A stretch of 64,000 nt of DNA, from contig JBNGIS010035080.1 in assembly GCA_049999725.1 (NCBI GenBank), forward strand, positions 1-64,000, written 5' to 3'. Shown in pieces: positions 11,301 through 21,420 of the stretch; position 1 is the stretch's first letter; every line of letters starts with the position of its first letter. Below the pieces are notes generated by a model. It did no database searches and was not told the DNA's origin. It saw only the letters and a list, made by a program, of their open reading frames with translations. The translations under genes and the position numbers were made by a program. Origin of the DNA: Haplomitrium mnioides. Lineage: Eukaryota > Marchantiophyta > Haplomitriopsida > Calobryales.

Positions 11301-12082
11301 GTTGGAGCACTAAGTTGAATTCACGAAATCAGGAGCACCACTGGCCACATTGTTCCCTTTGCGAGTGTGAAGGCATCTCAGAAACAGCTGATTACCTCAA
11401 ACAGCTGATTAAGAGCAGGGTGCATGAGTCCTGGGAGGGAAACAGGACCATGGCGGAGGGGAGGAGGAAGGTGAGCAGTGATCGCCAACCAGAGGAGGGG
11501 CCCCATTCTCAAGTTCAAATCAGGCCAGCGGGAATCCGTGGGCCTAAGGAGGATGCGGGGGTGGGAGCTGGGGAAAAGGAATAGAGCAGACACCCATGGC
11601 AAGGCGATTGCCGGAGGAAGAAGCAGGGATCAACAACAAGGACACCCGAAGGCACTCCGAAGAAAGGGCAGATCGCGGGGGTCCTGCAGCGGCCACAAAT
11701 CGGGAAGCAAGGATCAAGAGCTGACAGGAGGAGGTAAGATCGTCACGAGGGCGAGCAAGGCCAGGGAAGAGGGACGCCTCGATCTCGCAAGCAACAGCGA
11801 ACCCTGCAGAGGCCGATCAAAAGCTCCAACCGAGTCGGTAAGTCCTAGCGGAAGAGTGGAGTCCCCGAGAGGTCTCACGAGATTCCACGGAAACGTGGCG
11901 TCTCCAGAGCCTTTGCAGGATTCCACGGACGACGTGGCGGCAGCAGAAGGCCCGCGGGTTTGCGGAAAGGCGCCTCCCTAAGTGGGGAGCCCACTTAGCG
12001 GGGTTCCGATCCGTCTTACGACGTGGGACACCCCGCTTAAGAGGGATCCGCGAGACCCCAAACAGGGGAGCAAGGAGGAAGG

Positions 12083-12490
12083 CCCGAAACAACGACTTAT
12101 CGCGGGTCTGGCCGAAGGAAAATGGAGGAGTGCCGTAAGGGCGATACATCGCAGATCCAGGAGGAAGAGGAGTGGAGAGCCGAAAGGGGGACAGATCACC
12201 TAGCAGGCCGAGTAAGAGCGAGTGAAGGCGAAAAGGCGACTTTTCGGCGACCCGGTTCAAACGAAGTGCTAATATCAGTGGGGAAACGGCGATCCATCAC
12301 AAACCGTCCAACGGGAAGAAGGCTGAGCCAGAAGGGCGATATGGCGCCAATCCGGTTGGGGGAAACGAAGGGTACGCCGAAAAGACGACCTATCGGTGAA
12401 TTGGGTGGCAAGATGGGGCGGCCGGAAAATCAAGAGAACGCCGGTGCGACCGACGGAGGAGCAAGCGTAGCCGAAAGGGGGATTCATCGT
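12083..12490 (+). repeat. Degenerate ~48-bp tandem array in the GC-rich insertion
   Basis: A motif close to GCCGAAAGGGCGATNCATCG recurs at about 12083, 12132, 12179, 12227, 12280, 12327, 12376, 12422 (weak) and 12470. Spacing is 46-53 bp. The reading frames through it are a consequence of the GC-rich repeat, not evidence of a protein. Confidence 0.7.
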
Positions 12491-12778
12491 AGCTCCGGCA
12501 GAACCTAGGGCGAAGCTTCGGTGGGGACCAACGGCAACATCCGACAGTTTGTCAGAGGAACGAACGGTCCTAAGGAGCCTGACAGTCCCTATATCGAGCT
12601 TTCTCAATAGATAACAACGGGAGCCTCAAGCGCACGCTTGGTCCTTATCTCGAGGGAAAGACGAAATGGCGACGACTGGCACCAGTTCTTACTCGGCGAG
12701 TGCAGGAATTCAGCGGAGAGCTTCGGAAACGTGGCACGCTGGGGAGCAAGGAAGGGTTTCTGGGGGTCAACATTGGAT

Positions 12779-13017
12779 GGAGGTCAATGCGACGGTCCGT
12801 CTACCCCTTTGCGGGGCGGCGGCAGACGGCGACCTTCGGATGACGTGGCGACTCTAGGGGCCCCGAAGCAACTCACGGGACACGCGTCACAAGGAGGATA
12901 GTTCATCGGACCTCGGGCAATGTGCGGGTCAACTGCGGAAGGAGTAGTCAGCATGTCGGTCCGCCTACTCTTTTGCAGGGCGGCGGCGGACGGCGGTGCA
13001 GCGGAGGACGTGGCGCG
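12779..13017 (+). repeat. Direct repeat pair, ~75 bp, spaced 163 bp
   Basis: The blocks at 12779-12852 and 12942-13017 share CGGTCCG(T/C)CTAC, TTTTGC(G/A)GGGCGGCGGC and GACGTGGCG, with scattered substitutions. Confidence 0.7.
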
Positions 13018-13940
13018 CGGAGAGTAAAGTGGAATCTTCACGAGAATCTGCGGAATCTCTTCCCGCAAGGTTCCCCGTTCTTTCCGGGAGGATTACCGTT
13101 ATACCAATCTTTCTCGCTCAACTGAAAAGGCACGTGGCGCGATTTCCTTTCTCGTTCTAACTGAATTACCTGACGAAAGGGCTACGCGTCGTTTCCCCCC
13201 ACTGCGAGCTCAACGGACATAACAACCTTCTCTTCGAATCGAACTCGCGGGGTGGAGCGCTCACGAGGGGAGTATACCTTGGTAGCCTTCGAATTTCTTC
13301 GGGTTGATGCATGAGCGATTGCAGGAAGCGACAGCGACCCCAAGACAAGTGATTTGCGTATGGTAAGGCAGAGGTGGAGAGTTCAGTGAGGAGACGCGTG
13401 AAGCAGGTGTACTAGCTCCAGGGGGCCAGGGGGACTCGGAGGTGGATTGGAAGGGCGCCGAGAATCGCAGAGTGAGGAGCTTTGGATGCTCGGGCGATCC
13501 AGGTGAACTCGTCCTTGCCGGTGGACCAGAGCGGAGGTGTACCGATATGTGAATCGAAGGAACTCTTGGTATGCCGAGAACTAAGGAGGGGCTGCCCAAG
13601 TGAGGAGCTTGGAGTGTCTCGGCAATTCCTTGTGCACGCGCATCAGCCCAGAGTGTTCGGAGGACACTCTGGTGTGTTTCTTCAAGTGGAGCTGAGAGAA
13701 GGGGGAGCTGTGTTAGTGCCTGCGCACTGCGCGGGATGACCCGTTGAGGCTCGAGGGTGGAGTGGGCTACCTGCAGCTGGTAAAGCTGTCTTCTAGAGGT
13801 GGAAGTCAAAGAAATCCTCTTCTGAGCCTGAGGAAGCAAAAGTAGGGCTTCTAGCGATGGAAGTAGAAAACTATCTGGAGAGGAGGGTGTGTGGGTTGCT
13901 GGGCTGCAGGTTGTAAAGCAGCGGGACTCATAAGGGAAGT

Positions 13941-13950
13941 ATAAATAGTT
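13941..13950 (+). promoter_or_regulatory. TATA box of the LTR-like insertion
   Basis: GTATAAATAG, followed about 30-50 bases on by a TTTTCTCTTG tract, as expected of an LTR promoter. Function is inferred. Confidence 0.45.
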
Positions 13951-14226
13951 AGAATTCCAGAGGGCCTTCAAGGACTCTGTTTTCTCTTGTACATTGTATA
14001 TATGTGTTTGTTCATATATGTGTAGATAGATCTGTATTTGGCATTGCAGTTCTGCAGGTTTAATAGATTAGGAGACATCGGTTCAGCTGAGCAGACCTTG
14101 GGACACACTTGAGAAAGGGGAGTCCAATCCCTTGACACAAGTCTGGTGTCCTGGGGGTGAATGCTCCCTGTTCCCGATTCTGTTGCATAGTTAGGAATTA
14201 GAGCATGTTAAGATAGTTAGGAATAA

Positions 14227-14238
14227 TTGTATCAGCGC
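14227..14238 (+). other. Possible primer-binding site
   Basis: TTGTATCAGCGC matches the plant initiator tRNA-Met complement TGGTATCAGAGC at 10 of 12 positions. If real, the LTR ends just before 14227 and the element reads rightward. Confidence 0.4.
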
Positions 14239-14640
14239 TGGGACCACCCTGAGAGGAGGAGTCCAACCCTTTTGTAGTGTTCAGCTGCGCAGGTCACCAT
14301 TTCCATTCTGCCCAAGCACGAATAAGGTGGCAGAGCCTAAACCCTTGGGTCCCATGAATAAAGAGGAAGAATCACACGAATACAACCTGGGTATTATGAA
14401 TGTGGACCTGTGATAGGTTGAATGACTGACTTGAGAGTGAGAGGAAGAAGAAAGAGAAAAGCATACCAGACTTGTAAGGGAAGGAAGAGTCCTTAAGGTC
14501 TGAAAGTGGTAACTTGCAAGGGGCCATCTCAGAAAAGAACCTGAAAGCCCGCAATCTGTCCTCCCCTGCACTCGAAACAAGGCCTGAAAAGGTTAAGGCC
14601 TGAAACATGGGAGCGACATAAGCTCTCTTTAGCACTTTAA

Positions 14641-15636
14641 TAGACAACAGGTTGGTCAACCACAATCATGGGCATTGTGCTCATTATCCTACTTATGCTG
14701 CATCCAACAATACATCAAGTCCAACCCAAGAGCACACATGATAAATACTCTCCACAATGCGCTGACGACATCTCATAGTATAGGTTTATTCTCTAAGATA
14801 TATGTAGGAGAGGGTGCCTGATGGAGTTGGAGATGACGTAGAATCCTCAACATCTTCCAAAACAATTTTAAGCAAATGTCTTGCAACCCTTGGCCCAAAC
14901 CAGCCCTCGATTGGCCCTTACATGGCTATCCAACAATCAACAAATAAATAGATCCCACTCCAGCTAAGTGGTCCGCCTCCAACAATAAGTTGTTTGCTAG
15001 CAATACATGTAGATAACCTCACACTACACTAACTGAAAGCAATTGTGGATGTTGCTCAATCATCAGTGCCACATGACTCAAGGAGATTTTGTGGACAATC
15101 TCACCCTTCTCCACATATAAATGCCATTGAATTAGAATCCCTACTTAGAGCACAACAACTAACCTTATATTGATGCCTACAAACAAGTCCAACAAACAAA
15201 TACCATCAACAAGATATTGCCATGAAATTGGTATAGTATTTTATGGGAAAAGATTTACATGTCTAGGTATGAAAGAACCATTCAGTGGAGGATATGGTGC
15301 AAATGCATCCTCTCAAACATCCTCAACCAATCAAGATTCTTGTAGCTACCACAACCTCTCCTTACTTCCACTAGTAGGAATCACCTCACCTGACGACAAT
15401 GTTGACCTCGTAAGCTCCGAAGATGCCTCATCAATGGAAGGAATGTCGATTGTATATGCATTCCCTTCCAACAAGTCGGAATAGTTGATGATCACTTACA
15501 AAATGCTGACAATGTCATAGGCTATAATAGTAGACCTCCAGATGGTCCACTGAATTTGATAGGCAACATGCTCACTTGTGCCTCTCTAGATCGCCATCTA
15601 GGCCAATATGACACTTACGCGCCAAAAAAATCAATC
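14641..15636 (-). pseudogene. Gypsy G1, middle section (decayed)
   Basis: Matches G2 at about 30940-31612 with moderate divergence (for example CTAGCTAAGTGATCTGCC vs CAGCTAAGTGGTCCGCC, and GAAAGCAATTGTGGAT). Short frames only, and no catalytic motif recognised. The section ends at the insertion point of element B. Confidence 0.7.
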
Positions 15637-15890
15637 AACAACCGCTACTTTGAACTAGGAACCGCTACAAGGTTCTTGTTTCATTTTTTGCTTTCAAAAA
15701 CCAATTTTGTAATTTAAGCATCAAAAATCATGATTTTCACGCTAGCAATATTCGTTTGTAAAAAAAATGTAATTATATATACCAAAATTGCTCACTTTGA
15801 GTACACATTGTATTAAAAACAAATTTCTTGTGAGAATTTTGACAAAATTGCGTCTATAATTTCATCTTTCAAAAGTATAAGCATTAACAA
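15637..15890 (+). repeat. R-type terminal region of copy B
   Basis: Starts AACAACCGCTACTTTGAAC, then AGGAACCGCTAC. About 250 bases align with the reverse complement of 6775-7022 in copy A. Confidence 0.8.
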
Positions 15891-15999
15891 ACAAAATATA
15901 AAAAAAAAATTATACGACATTTTTTGTTAAAATTTTGAAGTAGAACCTTATAGTGTTGGTGTAAGAGGATTGTTGAAGTAAAATTGTAAAAAGATTGCT

Positions 16000-16140
16000 A
16001 AAGCCTATACGTGCATGGACAATTGAGGCCCAACTGTACACGCTTTGTTTGAAAGATGCTTGCGCACATGGACAACTACAACTAACTAGAGCTTGAATGA
16101 TTGAAGCCCATGCCCGCATGGACAACTAGAGTGATCCAAG
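16000..16140. repeat. Loose cluster of palindromic cores
   Basis: Three cores (TACGTGCATGGACAA, TTGCGCACATGGACAA, ATGCCCGCATGGACAA) at irregular spacing near the R-type end of copy B. Confidence 0.6.
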
Positions 16141-16404
16141 ACTGCTGAGTAATTGGAAGCAAAGAATGCAGAAAGTTGTCTAAGAAGGAACAAAAAAAAT
16201 TTAAAAAAGAAGCTGAACTTCCATGCCAGCATAGACTTCTTTGTTAATTTTTATAAAAACCAAATTGTTTTGCTCAAAAACCATTTTGCACACCAAATTG
16301 AATCATGATGAACAGATTTACAATGGATTGGGAGTGCAACAAGATTGAAACTTCAGCGTATAAAACTTTGTACAAAAAATACTTTATTATATAAAACAAT
16401 TTCA

Positions 16405-17480
16405 TCAATTAGATGTTATAGCTCTATCCTCTTTATGAGGAATTGTATCATCTAAATCTATTGGTTGAGCATCTGCAGCCGCTAGAGAGTCCTGTTGAGA
16501 CTTTCCAGTCCTAGAGATGGCAACAAAATCATTAGTAGCACTTGCAGTACCGGAAGGAACATGCTCTTTGTGGTACGAATACACAATCTGTGATTCTGTT
16601 ACATCGAATGGCAAGGATGCCATTGTCAAAACTCTCTTATGAATATAGATAGACTGACATCTATCATATTCTATAGCAATGCAGTTTTGCATCAGCTTTA
16701 AAGCATAGACAAGGCATGTGTCGGACCCAGAGCAAAGATCTAAGATGCAATCTTGCTCTGTTGATAAATGGTCAAAAAAAAAATTGTAAAGAAACTATGG
16801 CTTTTGATATACATTCACATGAGCATCATCTCTTGAATGTTTAAGTTTGGCCAAAATCGCAAGACAACTAAACACACTAAGCATTGTTTGTCGAGGGAGA
16901 CCACTCGCTTGAATGGGTTTCAAATTGAAGAGCCTCATGCTCCTCTTTCCTTCTTTTGTCTAGTAGCCCACCATCCAATACTCATGGGCGTGTGCAATTC
17001 TTGGACCACCGGAATGATGAATGTTGTTTTTTTCCCTGTAATAAGAAAAACAAACAAATCAATTACTGAAAACAATGTGCAAGAAAACTAAAGATGGTAA
17101 ACTAAAAATCCAAAAAATCCAAAAAAAAAACTTACCAGATGTCCTCGTTGATGGCACAACAAACCTCCAAAAGAGTATCCTCGACGGTGCCAAATTGCTA
17201 TGATGAATGTATAATCACAAAAGACCAAAAATCTGAGGTAGTGATTGTCGCAAAAGATGAAACCATATAAAAAATGTCATCTTTGGAAAAAAGTTTTGAA
17301 TCGTCATGCTTGTATTCCTTAAGGTTGCAACCATAAGGAAAATCCACAATTGACAAAGTGAAGCACTTAGGTTTCATAAATCTATTCAATTGACAAGCGT
17401 TAGCCTCTTCATGGACTTGATTGTATGCCACGTTGAGACCATCAACATAGGATAGTAAGTTCTCATCCTCATCTCTCACA
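16405..17480 (-). pseudogene. Beta-class DNA N6/N4 methyltransferase domain of element B (decayed)
   Basis: Minus-strand segments in order: 17479-17151 contains IVDFPYG (17330-17349), a variant of the DPPY motif IV, followed by a TTSDFWSFVIIHSS strand. After an apparent GT-AG intron (donor near 17150, acceptor near 17038) comes GGPRIAHAHEYWMVGY (target-recognition side). Then 16752-16717 reads CILDLCSGSDT, the FxGxG-type SAM motif I, followed by an IAIEYD acidic strand. The order IV then I is that of beta-class (N6_N4_Mtase-type) enzymes. Breaks: TAG at about 17203, TAG at about 16966, a further TAG downstream, and a frame change at a poly-T near 16760. The DPPY proline is Phe. So it is decayed or much altered. 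The MT-A70 family (DPPW) is less likely. Confidence 0.62.
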
Positions 17481-17799
17481 ACTCCATCAATGCAAAATCA
17501 TTTTGGTGCCTTGATTTCCACTCTATAGCTTTTTGACAATGAAGCAGAAAAACAAAAGGGTAGGAAATAAGTGTTGGTCCATTGTCTTGATCTTCAAGGG
17601 CTTCTTCGTTCCCTGATCTTTTTTGCCCTTTGGCAGCTGCCATCAATGTTTTGGCAAGCTGATGTTTAAATATTTGTCCTCCTACACACAACAAAAACAA
17701 AAAAAAAAAAATAAGAGGAGACAAAAAGAAATTAAAGACTTTAGAAAGACAAACAAATTGAGCAAAAACCCTTAACTCAAAACTACCAAGGACATTGAA

Positions 17800-18200
17800 G
17801 TCCCTAAGCAAATGGACTTTGAAGTCCATGCTTGCATAGACTGTGAAGTCCATGTGCGCATTGGTTGTGAAGTTTAGGCGTGCATGGACTTCACAGTTGA
17901 TGCGAGCATGGACTTCACAGTCCTTGCGTGCAAGAAATTTACAGTTCAAGCTCGCTTTGATTGTGAAGTCCATACGCGCATGGACTTCACAATGCAGACG
18001 CACATGGACTTCATTACCTATGCGCGCATGGACTTCACTGTCCATGCATGCAAGGACTTCACTATCCTTTCACGCTTGGACTTCACAATCCATGCGAGCA
18101 TGGACTTCACAATCCATGCGTGCATGAACTTCTAGTTCTGAGCACTCGTGGACTATGAAGTCCATACGCGCATGGACTTTGAAGTCCTTGCGCGAAGGGA
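17800..18200. repeat. 24-bp palindromic tandem array inside the methyltransferase gene
   Basis: About 15 units at a near-constant 24-bp period. The consensus centre is GTCCATGCGCGCATGGAC, continuing into TTCACA. Each unit is nearly self-complementary, so both strands look alike. Because 24 is a multiple of three, both strands stay open and spell the same octapeptide (MDFTVHAR-like). It separates the ParB-like exons from the methyltransferase exons, and probably lies in an intron. Confidence 0.88.
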
Positions 18201-18289
18201 CTTAAAATCTATTTTATTATAACTAAAGACAATTTACCCTAAATTCATAGCAACTTCAAAGAAATGAATGTATAGTTAGAAAAACAAAC

Positions 18290-19630
18290 TTACCAAAAGC
18301 TTTGATAAGTTTGTTCTTTTAGCTTCTCGAAACTAGAATAGAATGCAGCCATCTTCGACTCCTCCGAGTGGAGAGGGTACTCCTCTCTTGCTTCCTCCCA
18401 ATTGTTGTAGTAAACTTCAAAACAAAAACTTTTCACCATCACTGCCAAAACTTTATGTCTCTTTGCCTCCGGAGACATTTCATCCATTAAAAGCTCTCCA
18501 ACTTCCACGTGTTTCAAAATTGAAATTTTGACCTCGTCAAGAAGACCTTGAAGGGACCTCCAAGGTGTCCACTTCATGTCCTCCATTCTAAGAGATCCCT
18601 TGGCCTTAGGCTTCTGGCCCTTCATAATATTTTTCTCCCATATTGAAAATGTGCTTTATTGTAGATCCCAAAGCTCACCACCTTGAAATGCAAGTTGGAA
18701 TTGATTGTCTTTAGAAGTGACTGTGTTCTCAAGTGTCAACTTGGGCTTGATCTCCAAGGTTTCTAGTACTAACTTTCTTTTCAACTTTTGGGATGATGCC
18801 ATCCCACTCTCTACAAACCTTTGATGCCAATGTTCGACCTTCTGAATCGAGGTCATCTCCAACATGTATCTCTGGTTGCAGTTGTCATCAGTTGCAAAAA
18901 TACGGGCCTCTGTTGGTGTGTAAGACCCACGTAGACATAGAAGTTGCAGAGCAAAAGCGTCGGATTCCTTGCTCCGTATTTTGTGATCAAAATTTGCCTT
19001 GCTACAACACTATGATTGCCTCCTGCAATCTCATAGCGATACTTGCCAAGGTTCCGAATGTTGAACTCTGACTTATCCTTCAACCTGCACTTCAAGTCAA
19101 CAACAACGATAAAAAAAGCTATGCACATATTTATTTGTGAGCATTCTTTGTGCCAGAAGCTCAACAAAATCTTCATTCATCCTTCTAATTATGAAAAGCC
19201 CCCAATTCTCCATTCCAAGTTTAGGCACATTCAAGTTTTCTAGCCAAATAGTGATTGTTTTCTTCGTGGACTCTGCATTGCTGGATTGCAGATTCTCTGA
19301 TTTTGTTTTTATCTTCCTCAGACACTATCTAAAGATCCACTTGCTTGCGTTCTTGGAAAGTTTGCAACCCCTTGTGCGATTGCGTTATCGCTCTTGATGT
19401 TGGAGCACGAACTGCCTCTGGCTCTATTTCTTGCCTTGAGCTACTTGGTAATGAGGACGAAATGGCAGCAGAAGATGACGTTGCTGGAGATTCCAAGGGG
19501 GGTGGCTCCTCTTCAATAAATGGAGTTGGAACATGCTTTTTCTTTTTGGCCGCTTGTTTCTTCTTTTTAGGAGCCTCAGTTGGTTCCACCTCATTTCTCT
19601 TTTTCTATGAAGAAGTACTTGTAGCATGAA
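18290..19630 (-). pseudogene. ParB-like N-terminal domain of the element B methyltransferase gene (decayed)
   Basis: Reading down the minus strand: a lysine-rich start (KKKKQAAKKKK, 19589-19345), a ParB-like opening RMNEDFVELLAQRM (19184-19141), then YRYEIAGGNHSVVARQ (about 19041-18995). The last matches the ParB/sulfiredoxin-fold 'hyphobic-x-GxHR' loop with GGNHS. The segment 18930-18294 stays in one frame for about 200 codons, apart from one TAA after WDLQ, and ends at a GTAAGT donor (18293). Frame changes near 19110 and 18935 may be introns or damage. ParB-methyltransferase fusions are known in prokaryotes and phages; here the same order appears in a plant transposon. The start codon and exon ends are not determined. 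Domain identity is by motif memory only. Confidence 0.5.
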
Positions 19631-19876
19631 CTAAAAATGTAGCCACGCTCGGATGCAGCACTAGCTATTGAATATTTACACCCTATTTGGGCCTCAGAAT
19701 TTTGATGCTAATGGCAAACTTAATGAAATCTCGTTCGACACGCTTTGCATCGTTGTAGCCATCAACAAAATTTGCCAAAATTGTGTAAACTTGAAACAAA
19801 ACAAAAAACGATCAAACACAAGCACAAATGATGAGTGTAAGGAAAAAGACAATGCAATCACTATGCCAAAGGACTA

Positions 19877-20215
19877 GAAAGTCCATGCGCGCATGGACCT
19901 AGAAGTCCAAGCTCACAATGACATGGGAGTTAATGCGTGCATGGGCTCTCTGGTTCAGGCGAGTAGAGACTCGAGAGTCCATGTGTACATAGTCTCCAAG
20001 TTCAACATGCAGATGGACTCCCAAGTCCATGTGCATATGGACTTTGGAGTCCTTATACGCATGGATCCAAAAGACCATGCGCCTAGATTCAAAAGTCCAT
20101 GCGCGCATGCACTCCTAAGCCCACGCGGGCATGCACTCCCAAGCCATGTGCATATGGACTCCCAAGTCATTGCGAGCATAGACTTGCCGGTCTATGCACG
20201 CATGGTCTCTAGGGT
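19877..20215. repeat. 24-bp palindromic tandem array between the two element B genes
   Basis: About 14 units, period 24, again centred on GTCCATGCGCGCATGGAC variants (for example AGTCCATGCGCGCATGGACC at 19880 and AAGTCCATGCGCGCATGCAC near 20093). It lies in the intergenic space between the minus gene (start near 19.7 kb) and the plus gene (start near 21.2 kb), where a shared control region would be expected. Confidence 0.85.
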
Positions 20216-20605
20216 CTTCCGAATAAGTCAAAAAAGAAAGCAAATGAAAAAGGGTTTTAAAATAATGCCTTGCCATCTTCCTTTGCCATTTGAAGATTTT
20301 TGACAAAAATATTCCTCTCATTCATTTTGGTAAAAGCAAATCATTTGCGATTTGCCTTGTGCAGGGTAATCGCATCATGTGACTGTACAAGAAGCCTGAT
20401 GTTGGCTCCCTGGCCATCTATGATCATAGTGATTTGGACCACAAGCCCCAAGTTGAATTTCTCACCTTTTCCAACAAAAAGGTAAAAGTTGTTGATCAAG
20501 GTCTTTCAAGGATCCATAGTTAACTAACTAATTCCAGTCTAGTTTTTCAAGTTCAAGAGCCTTGATAACATCCAAATACGTGTAAGGCTTTGGTTGAGCA
20601 GGTCT

Positions 20606-21005
20606 NNNNNNNNNNNNNNNNNNNNNNNNNNNNNNNNNNNNNNNNNNNNNNNNNNNNNNNNNNNNNNNNNNNNNNNNNNNNNNNNNNNNNNNNNNNNNNN
20701 NNNNNNNNNNNNNNNNNNNNNNNNNNNNNNNNNNNNNNNNNNNNNNNNNNNNNNNNNNNNNNNNNNNNNNNNNNNNNNNNNNNNNNNNNNNNNNNNNNNN
20801 NNNNNNNNNNNNNNNNNNNNNNNNNNNNNNNNNNNNNNNNNNNNNNNNNNNNNNNNNNNNNNNNNNNNNNNNNNNNNNNNNNNNNNNNNNNNNNNNNNNN
20901 NNNNNNNNNNNNNNNNNNNNNNNNNNNNNNNNNNNNNNNNNNNNNNNNNNNNNNNNNNNNNNNNNNNNNNNNNNNNNNNNNNNNNNNNNNNNNNNNNNNN
21001 NNNNN
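20606..21005. other. Assembly gap (400 N)
   Basis: Run of 400 N in the region upstream of the plus-strand gene of element B. Promoter sequence or more array may be missing. Confidence 0.99.
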
Positions 21006-21289
21006 CAAAAGGTTCATAATATCTGTTAAAATAGTTTCTTCAAATAGTTGATTTTTAGTAAGCATTTTCAATTGCTAGAGTTTTTAAGAGCAAGAAGAGG
21101 TTAGAGCTCCAAGATTCATCTTCACAAAAAAGTGTTACTTTTGATAAGCAAGTTGAGATTTGTTCAAACCACAATTATTTGGAGGTAAGCGATGGAGTAC
21201 CAAAAACGTCAAGTGTGATGACGAGTATATTGAGGAAAAAGATGCCTTTTGTTGAATCACATAGCTCTGCTCTAAAAGATCAAGAAGGT

Positions 21290-21420
21290 GAACTGGATGC
21301 GCACATAGGATTAGGGATTGGACCCTACGTGCGCATAGGGTCAAGGAGTGAATCCAATGCATGCATAGGATTAACGAGTGAACAACTTGCACACAAAGGA
21401 TCAAAGAGGGAACCCATTGC
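21290..21420 (+). repeat. 30-bp palindrome-core array inside the reading frame
   Basis: Four cores (GATGCGCACATAGG, ACGTGCGCATAGGG, AATGCATGCATAGG, TTGCACACAAAGG) at exactly 30-bp steps within the 21179-22015 reading frame, so they add a 10-residue periodicity without breaking it. Confidence 0.75.

Larger units (their letters stand above)
11300..14640 (+). mobile_element. GC-rich LTR-like insertion in G1
   Basis: Composition changes sharply from AT-rich to GC-rich around 11400 and returns to AT-rich around 14640, where G1 sequence resumes. It contains a 48-bp repeat array (12083-12490), a pair of direct repeats (12779-13017), a TATA box GTATAAATAG near 13941, and a possible tRNA-Met primer-binding site at 14227-14238. 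This is what an LTR plus the start of an internal region would look like, but no second LTR, TSD or coding domain was found. It could also be a captured host fragment. Edges are accurate only to about 50 bases. Confidence 0.5.

Noticed and set aside
11315-13971. Several long overlapping frames in the GC-rich island
   Set aside because: They occur on both strands and in several frames at once, as GC-rich low-stop DNA does. No domain is recognisable.
16405-17480. Methyltransferase as an MT-A70 (METTL3/4-type) host gene
   Set aside because: MT-A70 enzymes use DPPW and a different motif order around it. Here an (altered) PY-type motif precedes the SAM-binding LDLCSGSD block by about 200 residues.
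17476-18135. Repeat protein encoded by the 24-bp array (MDFTVHAR-type)
   Set aside because: Both strands give the same open frame simply because the unit is palindromic and a multiple of three. No start context or conserved flanks support translation.
17800-20215. CRISPR-like array
   Set aside because: Repeats are contiguous 24-bp palindromes with no unique spacers, and the surrounding DNA is plant nuclear.
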